Source: JAOTWJ01 sp036398175
Lineage (GTDB): Bacteria; Gemmatimonadota; Gemmatimonadetes; Gemmatimonadales; GWC2-71-9
Direction: 5' to 3'
DNA length: 64,000 nt
NCBI GenBank assembly: GCA_036398175.1
Contig: DASWHL010000115.1
Coordinates: forward strand, 1-64,000
A program made the position numbers and the translations under genes. Under the pieces are notes generated by a model. The model was not told where the DNA came from. It did no database searches and was given only the letters and a program-made list of their open reading frames with translations. Shown one piece after another: positions 53,031 to 61,725 of this stretch (the first letter of the stretch is position 1; the number at the start of each line of letters is the position of its first letter).

Positions 53031-53330
53031 CTACGCCGTTCCCTTGCGAATGACGCCCAGGTAATGCGTGCGCAGGAACGGAATCCGCGCCAGGAGGTAC
53101 GCCGCGAGCCAGGAGCGGCGGGCGACGGTCCGGACGAGGGGGGGCGCGAGCGTGATCCGTTGCAGGTGGACCAGCCGGAGGACCTGCCGTTCGCGATCCT
53201 GGACCTGAAAGACGTGGCCCGGCGAGAACCAGGAGTGGCTCGTGCCCCTGGCCGCGCGCCGCGCGTACGCGATCCAGATACGCCGTTCCTCCACGGCGAA
53301 CGCCGTGAGCCGCCCGGGAGAAGAGAGCAC
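53031..53330 (-). CDS. Small protein of unknown function in the polysaccharide operon
   Basis: The 99-residue basic protein lies between the ATP-grasp and GT2 genes, four bases from the first and one base from the second, so it fits an operon gene. It has no signal peptide, and aromatic-rich segments (WIAYARRAARG, SWFSPGHVFQVQDRERQVLRL) precede a C-terminal helix with YLLARIPFLRTHYLGVI. I do not recognise a family. Its tight spacing argues against a spurious ORF. Confidence 0.6.
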   Translation of the reverse strand: MLSSPGRLTAFAVEERRIWIAYARRAARGTSHSWFSPGHVFQVQDRERQVLRLVHLQRITLAPPLVRTVARRSWLAAYLLARIPFLRTHYLGVIRKGTA

Positions 53331-53334
53331 CGGG

Positions 53335-54624
53335 TTACGCCTCCTCGACCGGGCGTGCGCGCAGCATGACCGGCCGTCGCGGGGGCTCGACGAGCCGTTC
53401 CTGGCGTCGCCACTCGATCAGTTCCGTGAGCCCCTGCACCCACTCCCCGACGGCGGGCCAGGGATCGGCGCGATCCCAGATCTCGAGTCGCGCGCCCGCC
53501 GGCTGCGCACCCAGCAGTTCCCGCAGGCCCTGCCGGACGCCCGGATAGACGCCGGCATACCCGGGCGGCGGACCCCGCAGGATGTGCATCAGCCGCTTCA
53601 CGTCGCCCCAGAGCCACCGGAGCGTGGCACCGACCGCGTACGGGCCCGAGGGAAGCACCTCCTCGCCCCGGAGGAGCCGCACCCACAGCAGCGGGAAATC
53701 CACCCCTGACGCGACGGCGAGCTGGAGCGAGCCCCAGAACCGGCCGTTCATTTCCATGAGCCAGGGCGGATGCTCGCCGTTGTCGCGAAACTCGAGCATG
53801 GCGGGGCCGTGCCATTCCATGGCGCGCAGCAGGCGTGCGGACGCGTCGCGCAGGCGCGGGTCGAGCGGCGCGGAGCGCCGCAGACTGCTCCCCGAACCCG
53901 ACGGCCGGATGTCGCGGAGCCGCTGATGGGCGAACCACGCAAGTGGCCGGCCATGGTCGCACAGCGCGAACACGCCCTTCCCTTCCCCCGGGACGTACTG
54001 CTGGAGGAGCGGCCAGTACTGGAGCTGCCGGCGGGCGCCGACCACGTCGGCGATGGCCGCCGGGCGGTCCACGTAGGCGACGCCCCGGTCCGGCAGGATG
54101 GACGTGCCGTGCCACGCATTGGAGAAGCGCGGCTTCACCACGCAGGGGAATCCCAGCTCCTGCGCGGCGGCGTGGTACCCGTCGAGCGACGTCGGCGACC
54201 GCGTCTCGGGCACCGCGATCCCGCAGCGAGCGGCGATCTCCAGCGTGCGCGCCTTGTCGAAGGCCAGCACCAGCATCGGGGTGGGCGCACAGCCGAGCGT
54301 CATCCCGTCCGCTTCCCAGACGTCCCGCTCGGCGTTGCAGAGGATGCAGGCCGCCTCGGTGAGCGGCAGGACGATCTGCACGCCGACCGTGTGGGCCCAC
54401 CGGCGCAGCGCGGCGTACGCTTCACGGGTCTGATCCACGAGCCGGAACGACCCGCGGCAGTACCGCGACCACGCCCCGATCGGCCACCGGTAGTGGCTGG
54501 CCACGAAGACGTCAAAGCCCGCGCGCCCGAGCGAACGCACGCAGGCGAGGGCCTGGTTCGTCTGCCCATCGAGCACCAGGACGCGCCCCGCCTCGCTGCC
54601 GTTGGTCAGTGGTCGCCGCCGCAC
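53335..54624 (-). CDS. ATP-grasp ligase
   Basis: The 429-residue protein has an N-terminal pre-ATP-grasp Rossmann-like fold (VLVLDGQTNQALACVRSLGRAG) and the ATP-grasp core: LAFDKARTLEIAARCGIAVPET, FPCVVKPRFSNAW, and metal-binding AMLEFRDNGEHPPWLMEMNGRFWGSL. It belongs to the carbamoyl-phosphate-synthase/PylC-like group. In polysaccharide loci these enzymes attach amino acids or carboxylates by amide bonds, which would fit the two amidotransferases here. Confidence 0.85.
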   Translation of the reverse strand: MRRRPLTNGSEAGRVLVLDGQTNQALACVRSLGRAGFDVFVASHYRWPIGAWSRYCRGSFRLVDQTREAYAALRRWAHTVGVQIVLPLTEAACILCNAERDVWEADGMTLGCAPTPMLVLAFDKARTLEIAARCGIAVPETRSPTSLDGYHAAAQELGFPCVVKPRFSNAWHGTSILPDRGVAYVDRPAAIADVVGARRQLQYWPLLQQYVPGEGKGVFALCDHGRPLAWFAHQRLRDIRPSGSGSSLRRSAPLDPRLRDASARLLRAMEWHGPAMLEFRDNGEHPPWLMEMNGRFWGSLQLAVASGVDFPLLWVRLLRGEEVLPSGPYAVGATLRWLWGDVKRLMHILRGPPPGYAGVYPGVRQGLRELLGAQPAGARLEIWDRADPWPAVGEWVQGLTELIEWRRQERLVEPPRRPVMLRARPVEEA

Positions 54625-54637
54625 GGTGCCGCGCTCC

Positions 54638-55660
54638 TTACGAGGCCGCCGGCCGCCGCCAGCCGGCGCCGACCGCGACCACGGGGTACAGACAAAGCCG
54701 GGCGGCGGGAGCCCAGTCGCCCGCCGCGAGCCGATCGCGGAGCTGCTGGAGGCACAGCCGCGCCGTGTCGCGGACCACGGGAAACCGATAGCTGCCCTCC
54801 CGGAACTCCACCGGTCCCCAGGCGCGACGCCCGAGGCGCCCCCGTATGCCCGCCTCCAGGAGCGAACGGCCGAAGAGTCGTTCGTGAATCTGGTCCGCGT
54901 AGTCGAGGTGACAGCTCAGGCCCGGCAGGAGGCCCGTCAGTTCCGCGGCGGGCAGCAGGGCGTCCCAGCGCACGCGGCCGCCGCGCAGTGTGGCCAGCGT
55001 CCAGTACACGTCGCCCAACCGGAGCGTCCGCCGCCCACCGGACTGCGCCACCGCCTGGAGCAGCAGCTGATCCTCCAGCGACGGCGTGAAGCAGGTGACG
55101 GACCCGACCCGCGCGAGCGTGCGCCGGCGCAGCACCAGATCGGCGCCGCGCGCATGCTCACCGAGGCGTCCCAGGCGACCGTGATGGAGGTCGAGGACGG
55201 CCGCGCACGCGGGCACCTGATAGGTCGTGGTGGCGGCCAGCCGGTGGTGCAACCGACGCTGTCCGCGGATGACGGACAGGTGGTCGAGCACCGTGTGGTC
55301 GGCCGCGGGCGAACGGTCGGCCAGCAGGAGGTCCACGTCCTGGCCGGCATCGGGGTACGGTTGCCTGAGCTTGAGAAACACATGCGGGATGCCCTGGCGC
55401 TCGCACGTTTCCCCGAGCCGTGCCGCAAGGGAGAGCAGGTGATCGCGACGGGCCGCGTCGCGCGCGACGGCGTCCGCAAAGCGCGGGGGCACGCGCACCC
55501 CACGACGCCGGAGACACGCCGCAAGGCGCTGCGGGACGCGGTCGCGCCGCGCCATGCCGCCGACCACCCGCCAGTCGATCCGGCCCGGATCCACCGAGGG
55601 ATCGTCGAGCAGGAGCCGCAGCACCAGCGCGGCGCTATCGGCTTCAGGCAGCGCGGGCAT
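54638..55660 (-). CDS. Nucleotidyltransferase-family protein (PF14907-like)
   Basis: The ATG at 55660 gives 340 residues with HVFLKLRQPYPDAGQDVDLLLADR near 115, a D-x-D nucleotidyltransferase signature, and a helical C-terminal part. It resembles NTP_transf_5 proteins found with exosortase and polysaccharide systems, often beside P-loop kinases. It overlaps the kinase gene 55644-56288 by 17 bases, suggesting a functional unit. The reaction has not been defined for this family. Confidence 0.75.
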   Translation of the reverse strand: MPALPEADSAALVLRLLLDDPSVDPGRIDWRVVGGMARRDRVPQRLAACLRRRGVRVPPRFADAVARDAARRDHLLSLAARLGETCERQGIPHVFLKLRQPYPDAGQDVDLLLADRSPAADHTVLDHLSVIRGQRRLHHRLAATTTYQVPACAAVLDLHHGRLGRLGEHARGADLVLRRRTLARVGSVTCFTPSLEDQLLLQAVAQSGGRRTLRLGDVYWTLATLRGGRVRWDALLPAAELTGLLPGLSCHLDYADQIHERLFGRSLLEAGIRGRLGRRAWGPVEFREGSYRFPVVRDTARLCLQQLRDRLAAGDWAPAARLCLYPVVAVGAGWRRPAAS

Positions 55661-56288
55661 GGCGTAGGCGTTCCGCGACCGCGCGGGCGAGCGCGAGTTT
55701 GGCCGTGTCCAGCTCCCGCGCCGACAGGCGCAACGGCGCCCGCACGTTCTGGAAGACGCGGCGGTACCCGGCGTCACGGTCGCGCAGGTACTGCACCGTG
55801 TACTCCCCCTTCCGTGCGAACGCCTCCTCGGGCGAAATCTCCAGGAACACCGGGAGGTCCGGGCTGGGCGTCAGGCGGGCGAGCCAGCGCGGGACGCCAC
55901 GCGCGCGCCCGGCCACGACGTCCACCAGCGTGTCGTAGAAATAGCGGTCCATGATGAGGACCCGGCCGCGCAGTTTCTCGACCACGGCCCGATAGCAGAG
56001 GAAGATCAGGAGGTCCACCGGGTACAGCAGCTGGCGCACGGCGCCGCTCCACACCACCGCGTCGCGGAGCCGGCCGAGACCCGTCGGGTGCGGCGCCATC
56101 CGGGGTGGCCCGTCGGGACGCCGGCCGCGCAGCCGGTCGCGGATCGCGCGGAGATAGGCATAGATCCCGACGTGATCGTTGAGGTGGAGCACGGTGACGC
56201 CCCGCCGCTCCCGTTCGATTTCGGAGCGCAGCCACTCGGCCAGCGTGCTCTTGCCGGCGCCGTCGAGGCCGGACAACGTGATCAGCAT
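55644..56288 (-). CDS. Thymidylate kinase-like P-loop kinase
   Basis: The 214-residue product has Walker A GLDGAGKST (7-15), a DRYFYD segment like the Asp-Arg-Tyr motif of thymidylate kinases (near 115) and VFLEISPEEAFARKGEYTVQYL like the TMP kinase lid. The substrate-binding half is not that of housekeeping Tmk, which would normally sit with holB. In this locus a sugar-1-phosphate or lipid-linked precursor kinase role is inferred. Confidence 0.8.
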   Translation of the reverse strand: MLITLSGLDGAGKSTLAEWLRSEIERERRGVTVLHLNDHVGIYAYLRAIRDRLRGRRPDGPPRMAPHPTGLGRLRDAVVWSGAVRQLLYPVDLLIFLCYRAVVEKLRGRVLIMDRYFYDTLVDVVAGRARGVPRWLARLTPSPDLPVFLEISPEEAFARKGEYTVQYLRDRDAGYRRVFQNVRAPLRLSARELDTAKLALARAVAERLRHARAA

Positions 56289-56295
56289 GCGCGCG

Positions 56296-58224
56296 TCACC
56301 ATGTGAGGTGGTGCTCGCGGAGCCACAGCTCGAGCGCGAGCAGCGTCAGGACCCGTTGGTACAGCCCCCCCCGGCTCACGGCGCCGCCGCGCGGCTGCTC
56401 GCGCGCCTGACGGAACGCGTCGAGCCAGCTCCGCACGACCGCGCCGCTCAACATGGTGCGCGTGCGGGCCGAGGGCGTGCCGAGCAGATCCTCGAGCGCG
56501 TCATGGAATCCGGCGGGGACCATCCGGTCGAGAGGAATCGTGAAGCCGTGCTTCGGATGCGTAGCGACGTTGGCCGGCAACCAGCGGCGCGCGAGCGCGC
56601 GCAGCACGAGCTTGCCGGAGCGACCGTCGGTCTTGAGCCGGTGCGGCAGGCGGAGGCCCATCGCCACCAGCGACTCGTCCAGCAGCGGCACGCGCACCTC
56701 GATGCCCGCGCGCATGCTCATCATGTCCACCTTCCGGAGCATGTTCGAGGGCAGACTCACGGCGAACAGCTTCTCGGTGATCCGTCGCGACAGCTCCTCC
56801 AGGTCCGTGACCGCGGCCGTGGGATACCCGTCGTAGAGCCGGTAGACGGGCAGCAGCGCCTCCCGGGCGGCCGGGTCGAGCAGCGCGGCCTTTTCCTCCT
56901 CGCTCAGGTAGTTGGACAGTCCGGCGAGCAGCCGGGCCGCGTCGCCAGGCCCGGCGTCCGAGAGGCGCGCCGCCTTCGCCAGCTGGCGACCCCAGTCGCG
57001 CGTCACGTCCGTCGCCGCGGTACCGACCCGCACGCCGGCGCGCCGCACCCACCTCGGGAGACCCATGAGCCGCATCAGGCGGTTCGCGCGCCAGAAGGGC
57101 GCGTAGCCGCCGAACGCCTCGTCGCCGCCGTCGCCGGACAGGGCGCACGTGTACCCGGCCTGCCGGATCGTTGTGGCGAGCCAGTAGGTCGGGATGCAGC
57201 TCGGGTCCGCGAACGGCTGGTCGAAGTGCCGGAGCAGCGCGAGGATCGCGTCCGTCGTGAGGGCGCCGCCGTCGAGGTCCACGGTGCGATGCTCGGTCCC
57301 GCAATGCGCGGCCGCGGCCAGCGCCGTCGGGGTCTCGTCGTGCCGCGGATCGGGGAACCGGACGTTGAACGTCCGGATCGGCGTGCCGGTGGCCCGGGCG
57401 TGCGCCGCGACCACGAGTGAGGAGTCAATGCCGCCGCTGAGCAGGGCCGCCACCGGCACGTCCGCCACCGCCTGGGCGGCCACGGCGTCGAGCAGCGTGC
57501 CTTCCAGCGCGCCGACCGTCAGCTCGAGCCCGCGCGCCGGATCGGGACACGCCGCCACCCGGTGATAGGCCACCTCGCTGCACCCGCGGGCCGAGGCGAC
57601 CACCAACGATCCCGGCGGCAGCGCGCGCACGTTGCCGAACCCCGTGGCGGGCTCCGGAACGTACCCCAGCCCGAGGAAGTCATAGCATGCCTGCCGGTCG
57701 AGCCAGGGCACGAAATCGGGCAGCGCCAGGATCGCCTTGATTTCACTCGCGAATACCAGCTGCCGTGCGTGCGCGGCGTAGAACAGCGGCTTCACACCGA
57801 ACCGGTCGCGGGCGAGCACCAGCTGCCGGCGGTCGCGGTCGTACACGGCGAACGCGAAAATCCCTTGGAGCTGGTGCACCAGGTCCGGGCCGTGCTCCTC
57901 GTACAGGTGGACCAGCACCTCGGTATCGGACGTGCCCCGGAACCCGTGGCCGCGCCGCGCCAGGCGCGCGCGCAGCTCGCGATGATTGTAGATCTCGCCG
58001 TTGAAGACGACGAACACGCTCCCGTCCTCGTTGGGCAGGGGCTGGTGGCCCGTGGGCGAGAGATCGAGCAGGGCAAGCCGCCGATGCACCAGCTCACACC
58101 GGCCGTCGCCGTACCGGCCGGCGCCGTCGGGGCCGCGGTGCGCGAGCAACGCGTCGGCCCGCTCGGCCCAGCCCGGCGCGTCCGGCAGCGCCGCCGGATG
58201 AAACCGTCCCGCTAGGCCGCACAT
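56296..58224 (-). CDS. Asparagine synthase-like glutamine amidotransferase, second copy
   Basis: The ATG at 58224 gives 642 residues: MCGLAGRF with Cys2, VFNGEIYNHREL (74-85), PP-loop SGGIDS (263-268) and SGDGGDEAFGGY. It is diverged from the 48129 copy, which suggests a different acceptor rather than redundancy. It overlaps the ligase gene by 13 bases and lies centrally in the minus-strand locus. Like the first copy it probably amidates a sugar acid or a peptide-like substituent. Confidence 0.9.
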   Translation of the reverse strand: MCGLAGRFHPAALPDAPGWAERADALLAHRGPDGAGRYGDGRCELVHRRLALLDLSPTGHQPLPNEDGSVFVVFNGEIYNHRELRARLARRGHGFRGTSDTEVLVHLYEEHGPDLVHQLQGIFAFAVYDRDRRQLVLARDRFGVKPLFYAAHARQLVFASEIKAILALPDFVPWLDRQACYDFLGLGYVPEPATGFGNVRALPPGSLVVASARGCSEVAYHRVAACPDPARGLELTVGALEGTLLDAVAAQAVADVPVAALLSGGIDSSLVVAAHARATGTPIRTFNVRFPDPRHDETPTALAAAAHCGTEHRTVDLDGGALTTDAILALLRHFDQPFADPSCIPTYWLATTIRQAGYTCALSGDGGDEAFGGYAPFWRANRLMRLMGLPRWVRRAGVRVGTAATDVTRDWGRQLAKAARLSDAGPGDAARLLAGLSNYLSEEEKAALLDPAAREALLPVYRLYDGYPTAAVTDLEELSRRITEKLFAVSLPSNMLRKVDMMSMRAGIEVRVPLLDESLVAMGLRLPHRLKTDGRSGKLVLRALARRWLPANVATHPKHGFTIPLDRMVPAGFHDALEDLLGTPSARTRTMLSGAVVRSWLDAFRQAREQPRGGAVSRGGLYQRVLTLLALELWLREHHLTW

Positions 58225-59462
58225 GGGATCCGGCCTCCGTTCGCCGTGCGCGCGTCCGCCCAGTGGGCCCCCGCGGCCAGGGCGAGCCCCAGCCACACGA
58301 TCTTCGCGGCAATCCACGTTCCGGTGACCGTGCCCGCGAGAACGGCGACGAGCAGGGCGAGCGGAAGGGCGCCGAGCATCCCGCCTCGCGCGCCCCAGGC
58401 GGTCCAGAAACAGCAACCGATCCCGACCAGAAACGGAACCGCGCCCACGACGCCGGTGGCGGTAAGCAGTTCGAGGACGAGGTTATGGACGTCGCGCCGC
58501 GCCAGATCACGATCAGCAATCCGGCGCGCGATCTCGAACTGATTGTCAATCGGTCCCCACCCCAGGAGCGGTCGCTCGCTGAACATCTCGAGGGCCGTGG
58601 GATAGATCACCTCCCGGCCGGCCAGCTGTCCTCCCTCCGCCTGCTCGAATCGCCCGCGCATCATGGGAGAATGCAGCGCCACCCAGGCGAGCACGCCCAC
58701 GGCCGCCAGCGCCAGGAGCCCGTTGCGGAGCCGCTGCCCCGGCGACCGCCCCCGGAACAGGAACGTGGCCACGCCGAGCCCGGCGCACAGCAATCCACCG
58801 CGCGAGCCGGTCTGGACGATCGCCGTCCCCAGGAGAGCCACCACGGGCCAGGTGAGGACGCCCAGCCGCGGGAGCCGATCGTCCCGGCTCGCGTGCAGGC
58901 CCACGACCACGACCAGGCCCGCCGACAGGATGATGGCGCTGAGGTTCGCGTTCTGACCGAGCATCGTGACACGCGCGCCGCCGGTCCAGAGTTCGTGCGC
59001 GGTGGCGCCGATGCCCAGCACCTGGAGGCCGGCACGCACCGTACACGCGGCCACCAGGGCGAGGAGGACGCCGCGGAGGACCCGACCATCCGCCAGCATG
59101 TTGTAGATCACGGCGAAGAGGAGCACGAGTTGCGCCATCGTGATGAACAGCCGGAGCACGAGCCCCCGCTGCTCCACCCCCTGCACGAGTGTGATGATCA
59201 GGAACACCCACAGGTACCCGCCGAACCACAGGAGCGCCGGCGGCAGCCGGCGATAGCACACGCTGGGATTGAGGGGCGTGGCGGCGAGGAGCGCGAAGCC
59301 GGCCAACGTGGGGATCTCCATCGGGAGCGAGCGATGCGGAAACTCGAAGGGGACCGAAAGCACGAACAGGTACAGCAGCGCGCGGACGATCGGGTTCACC
59401 CGCGCGTCCGCCGCCGGGGATGCCACCGGCAGATACGGGGAGGCGAGCCCGAGCCCGGTCAC
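58212..59462 (-). CDS. O-antigen ligase/Wzy-like polymerase
   Basis: The GTG at 59462 overlaps the flippase stop (GTGA). The 416-residue protein has ten or more membrane helices and the Wzy_C/WaaL loop with GREVIYPTALEMFSERPLLGWG and a downstream RDVHNLVLELL (His). It polymerises or ligates lipid-linked repeats on the periplasmic side. A longer in-frame extension to 60707 is the out-of-frame shadow of the flippase. Confidence 0.88.
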   Translation of the reverse strand: MTGLGLASPYLPVASPAADARVNPIVRALLYLFVLSVPFEFPHRSLPMEIPTLAGFALLAATPLNPSVCYRRLPPALLWFGGYLWVFLIITLVQGVEQRGLVLRLFITMAQLVLLFAVIYNMLADGRVLRGVLLALVAACTVRAGLQVLGIGATAHELWTGGARVTMLGQNANLSAIILSAGLVVVVGLHASRDDRLPRLGVLTWPVVALLGTAIVQTGSRGGLLCAGLGVATFLFRGRSPGQRLRNGLLALAAVGVLAWVALHSPMMRGRFEQAEGGQLAGREVIYPTALEMFSERPLLGWGPIDNQFEIARRIADRDLARRDVHNLVLELLTATGVVGAVPFLVGIGCCFWTAWGARGGMLGALPLALLVAVLAGTVTGTWIAAKIVWLGLALAAGAHWADARTANGGRIPCAA

Positions 59463-61042
59463 GCTCCGCGTCCTCTCGCGAGCAGGGTCCGGAATCGGCG
59501 CGCGATGGCACGCCGCCCCTCGCCCGTGGGCCCGGCCACCACTGCGAGGCCCGCCACCAGCGCCAGGCTCGCGCCGACCCCGGCGATCCACGTCAGCCAG
59601 TTGGTGACCAGGACCCGTTCGCCCATCAGCGCGGCGCTGCCCAGGAGCGCCGCCGTCACGGCGGCGAGGCGCAGGCCGCCGGCGCCGGCGTCCCCCGATC
59701 CCGCGGCGGGTCCGAGACTCGCGCGCGCGAGCAGCGGGTAGGCCACCGTTTGCACCCCGCGCGCCGCGAGCATCGCCACGCAGAGCCCCACGATGCCGAA
59801 GAGGCGCGTCAGCACGATGCCCAGGGAGAGCCCCAGCACGGCCGCCACGGCGCCGATCAGGACGCGCTGCCGGGGGCGCAGCGCGGCATCGAGGACGTAG
59901 GCGTCTACCCGGATGAACGCGGTCTGCACGGCGAGGAGCACGATGAGCAGGTTCACCCACGTGCCCGCGTAATGCCCGGCACCCACCCAGAGGCCGAGGA
60001 AGGACCGGTTCCAGAGGAGCACCGTGGCGCCCACCGCCGTGACGAACAGCCACGTGAAGAGGACCAGCTCGCGTCGCGCCCGTGCCGCGCGGTCGTACTG
60101 GCCGGCGCCGAGGACCCCGCCGAGCCCGGGAATCGCCGCCCCCGCCGCGAAGACGTGGATGCCGACGGCGGTGCGCGCCGCGTAGCCGGTGAGGACGTAC
60201 GTGGTCACCAGGGCGGGGGCGACCACCGCGCCGAGGATGACCACGTCGCTCGCCAGCAGGAGCTTGGCCACGACGTCGCCCGCCGACAGCCACACGCTCA
60301 TGCCGAAGAGGGTCTTGACCTCGCGCAGGGCCGGGCGGGCCACGCCGAGCCAGCGCACCCAGGCCCGCGCGAGCAGCAGGAAGCACAAGCCGGTGACCGC
60401 GGCGCGGATGACCGCCGCGCCGCCGAGTCCCGTGAGCCCGAGGCCGGTCCAGACCGCGGCCACCGCCAACGCGCCGCCGAGCAGGTTGAGCGCCGCCTGC
60501 ACGCCCATGCCCTTGTAACCGAGGTTCATGCCGCGGAACACCGATTCGGGAACGCCGGCCATGCCGCCCAGCAGGAAACTCGCGACGAGGAGTGCGCAGG
60601 TCACCCGCACGGGCCCCCGCAGATCCGCCGAGGCATGGGTGAGCGTGGGGGCGAGCCAGACCAGCACTGCCGCGCCGGCCAGCACCAGCGGGAGCACGAG
60701 GGCCCACACGACGAGCGCCGCCCCCACGTACCGCCGCTTGGCTGCGTCATCGGCGTGGCCCTGGCGCTGCGCGACGATCAGCCGGAGCGCTTCCGTGGGC
60801 CGGCCGTCGGTGGCGCCCATGTAGCTTCCGAGGCGGCCGAGCATTTCCCACACGCCGAACAGTGAGCGCCCCAGACCACTGACGAGAATCGGCGTCACGA
60901 CCAGGCCCACGACGATCTTGGCGCCGTAGTCCAGCAGCGACGCGGCCGCATTCAGCGAGGCGCGGCGGGTCAGGGGCCCGAGGCCGTCGCGCGCGGCCGG
61001 GGCGAGCGCTGGCGCCGCGACGTCAACGGCCACGGCGCGCAT
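59459..61042 (-). CDS. Wzx-like polysaccharide flippase (MOP superfamily)
   Basis: The ATG at 61042 gives 527 residues with about 12-14 helices. Motifs of the polysaccharide-transport branch of the MOP family include NAAASLLDYGAKIVVGLVVTPIL and LFGVWEMLGRLGSYMG. It should move undecaprenyl-linked repeats across the inner membrane for the adjacent Wzy-like protein. It overlaps the upstream kinase by 20 bases. Confidence 0.88.
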   Translation of the reverse strand: MRAVAVDVAAPALAPAARDGLGPLTRRASLNAAASLLDYGAKIVVGLVVTPILVSGLGRSLFGVWEMLGRLGSYMGATDGRPTEALRLIVAQRQGHADDAAKRRYVGAALVVWALVLPLVLAGAAVLVWLAPTLTHASADLRGPVRVTCALLVASFLLGGMAGVPESVFRGMNLGYKGMGVQAALNLLGGALAVAAVWTGLGLTGLGGAAVIRAAVTGLCFLLLARAWVRWLGVARPALREVKTLFGMSVWLSAGDVVAKLLLASDVVILGAVVAPALVTTYVLTGYAARTAVGIHVFAAGAAIPGLGGVLGAGQYDRAARARRELVLFTWLFVTAVGATVLLWNRSFLGLWVGAGHYAGTWVNLLIVLLAVQTAFIRVDAYVLDAALRPRQRVLIGAVAAVLGLSLGIVLTRLFGIVGLCVAMLAARGVQTVAYPLLARASLGPAAGSGDAGAGGLRLAAVTAALLGSAALMGERVLVTNWLTWIAGVGASLALVAGLAVVAGPTGEGRRAIARRFRTLLARGRGA

Positions 61043-61724
61043 CCTCCAGCAGGGGCCTGAGCAGCGCCGCGGTCTCCGACGCATCGGCGCCGTCCGTCCG
61101 GACCCGCAGCACTACGACGCGGCCGGTCGCCTCCAGCTCCCCCACCACGCGGCCGAAGGCCCGGCGAAATCGCTCGGAGAACGCGAAGATCTCGCGATCG
61201 GGTCGGTCCTTCACCATGTGCGGCTTCTCGCGGGTGCGGATACGGGCCGCGAGCGTGGCATTGGACGCGTCGAGCTGGACGACCGCGTCGAGGCGGCGCG
61301 CCCACGCGCCCAGCGTGTCGGTCCGCCACCGCGCCCAGCCGCGATCGCCGTTCCTCCCGAAGAACACGTCCAGCCACGCGAGCGCGAACACCGGACCCTC
61401 GTCGAGCACGAGGCGGTCACAGCCCACCCCCGCGGCCCGGTCCACCGCGCGCGCCAGCGCCCCCACGCGGACCATCTGACCGACCTCCGCCGGGCGCAGA
61501 GGGCGACCCGCCCAGGCCGCCCGCGCGACCGGAGACGCAAGCGACTTCGCACCCTCGAGCAGGAGCCGCCGGGGCAGTCCCCACAGGCCCAGGCCCGACC
61601 GGGATTGCGGGTCCAGTGCTCCCAGGGCGCGCGCGATCGAGGACTTGCCGACGCCCGCCGGCCCCACGAGCTCCACCACCTGGGCGCCCGCACGGGCGCG
61701 CGCGACCGCCGCGGCGGACGCCAT
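61023..61724 (-). CDS. P-loop kinase-like protein in polysaccharide locus
   Basis: The ATG at 61724, one base after the previous stop, gives 233 residues with Walker A GPAGVGKSS (about 21-29), LVLDEGP (Walker-B-like, about 105) and a lid RIRTREKPHMVKDRPDREIF. It is in the AAA/shikimate- or adenylyl-sulfate-kinase-like P-loop group. Substrate unknown. A longer in-frame start at 62129 is the shadow of the next gene. Confidence 0.75.
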   Translation of the reverse strand: MASAAAVARARAGAQVVELVGPAGVGKSSIARALGALDPQSRSGLGLWGLPRRLLLEGAKSLASPVARAAWAGRPLRPAEVGQMVRVGALARAVDRAAGVGCDRLVLDEGPVFALAWLDVFFGRNGDRGWARWRTDTLGAWARRLDAVVQLDASNATLAARIRTREKPHMVKDRPDREIFAFSERFRRAFGRVVGELEATGRVVVLRVRTDGADASETAALLRPLLEDARRGR

Positions 61725-61725
61725 G

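Noticed and set aside
55644..56288. Housekeeping thymidylate kinase
   Set aside because: P-loop and DRY motifs fit the fold, but context (polysaccharide locus, pairing with a nucleotidyltransferase) and diverged substrate half argue against it.
54638..58416. Long plus-strand frames opposite the polysaccharide genes
   Set aside because: They mirror codon bias of the minus-strand genes, which have clear catalytic motifs.
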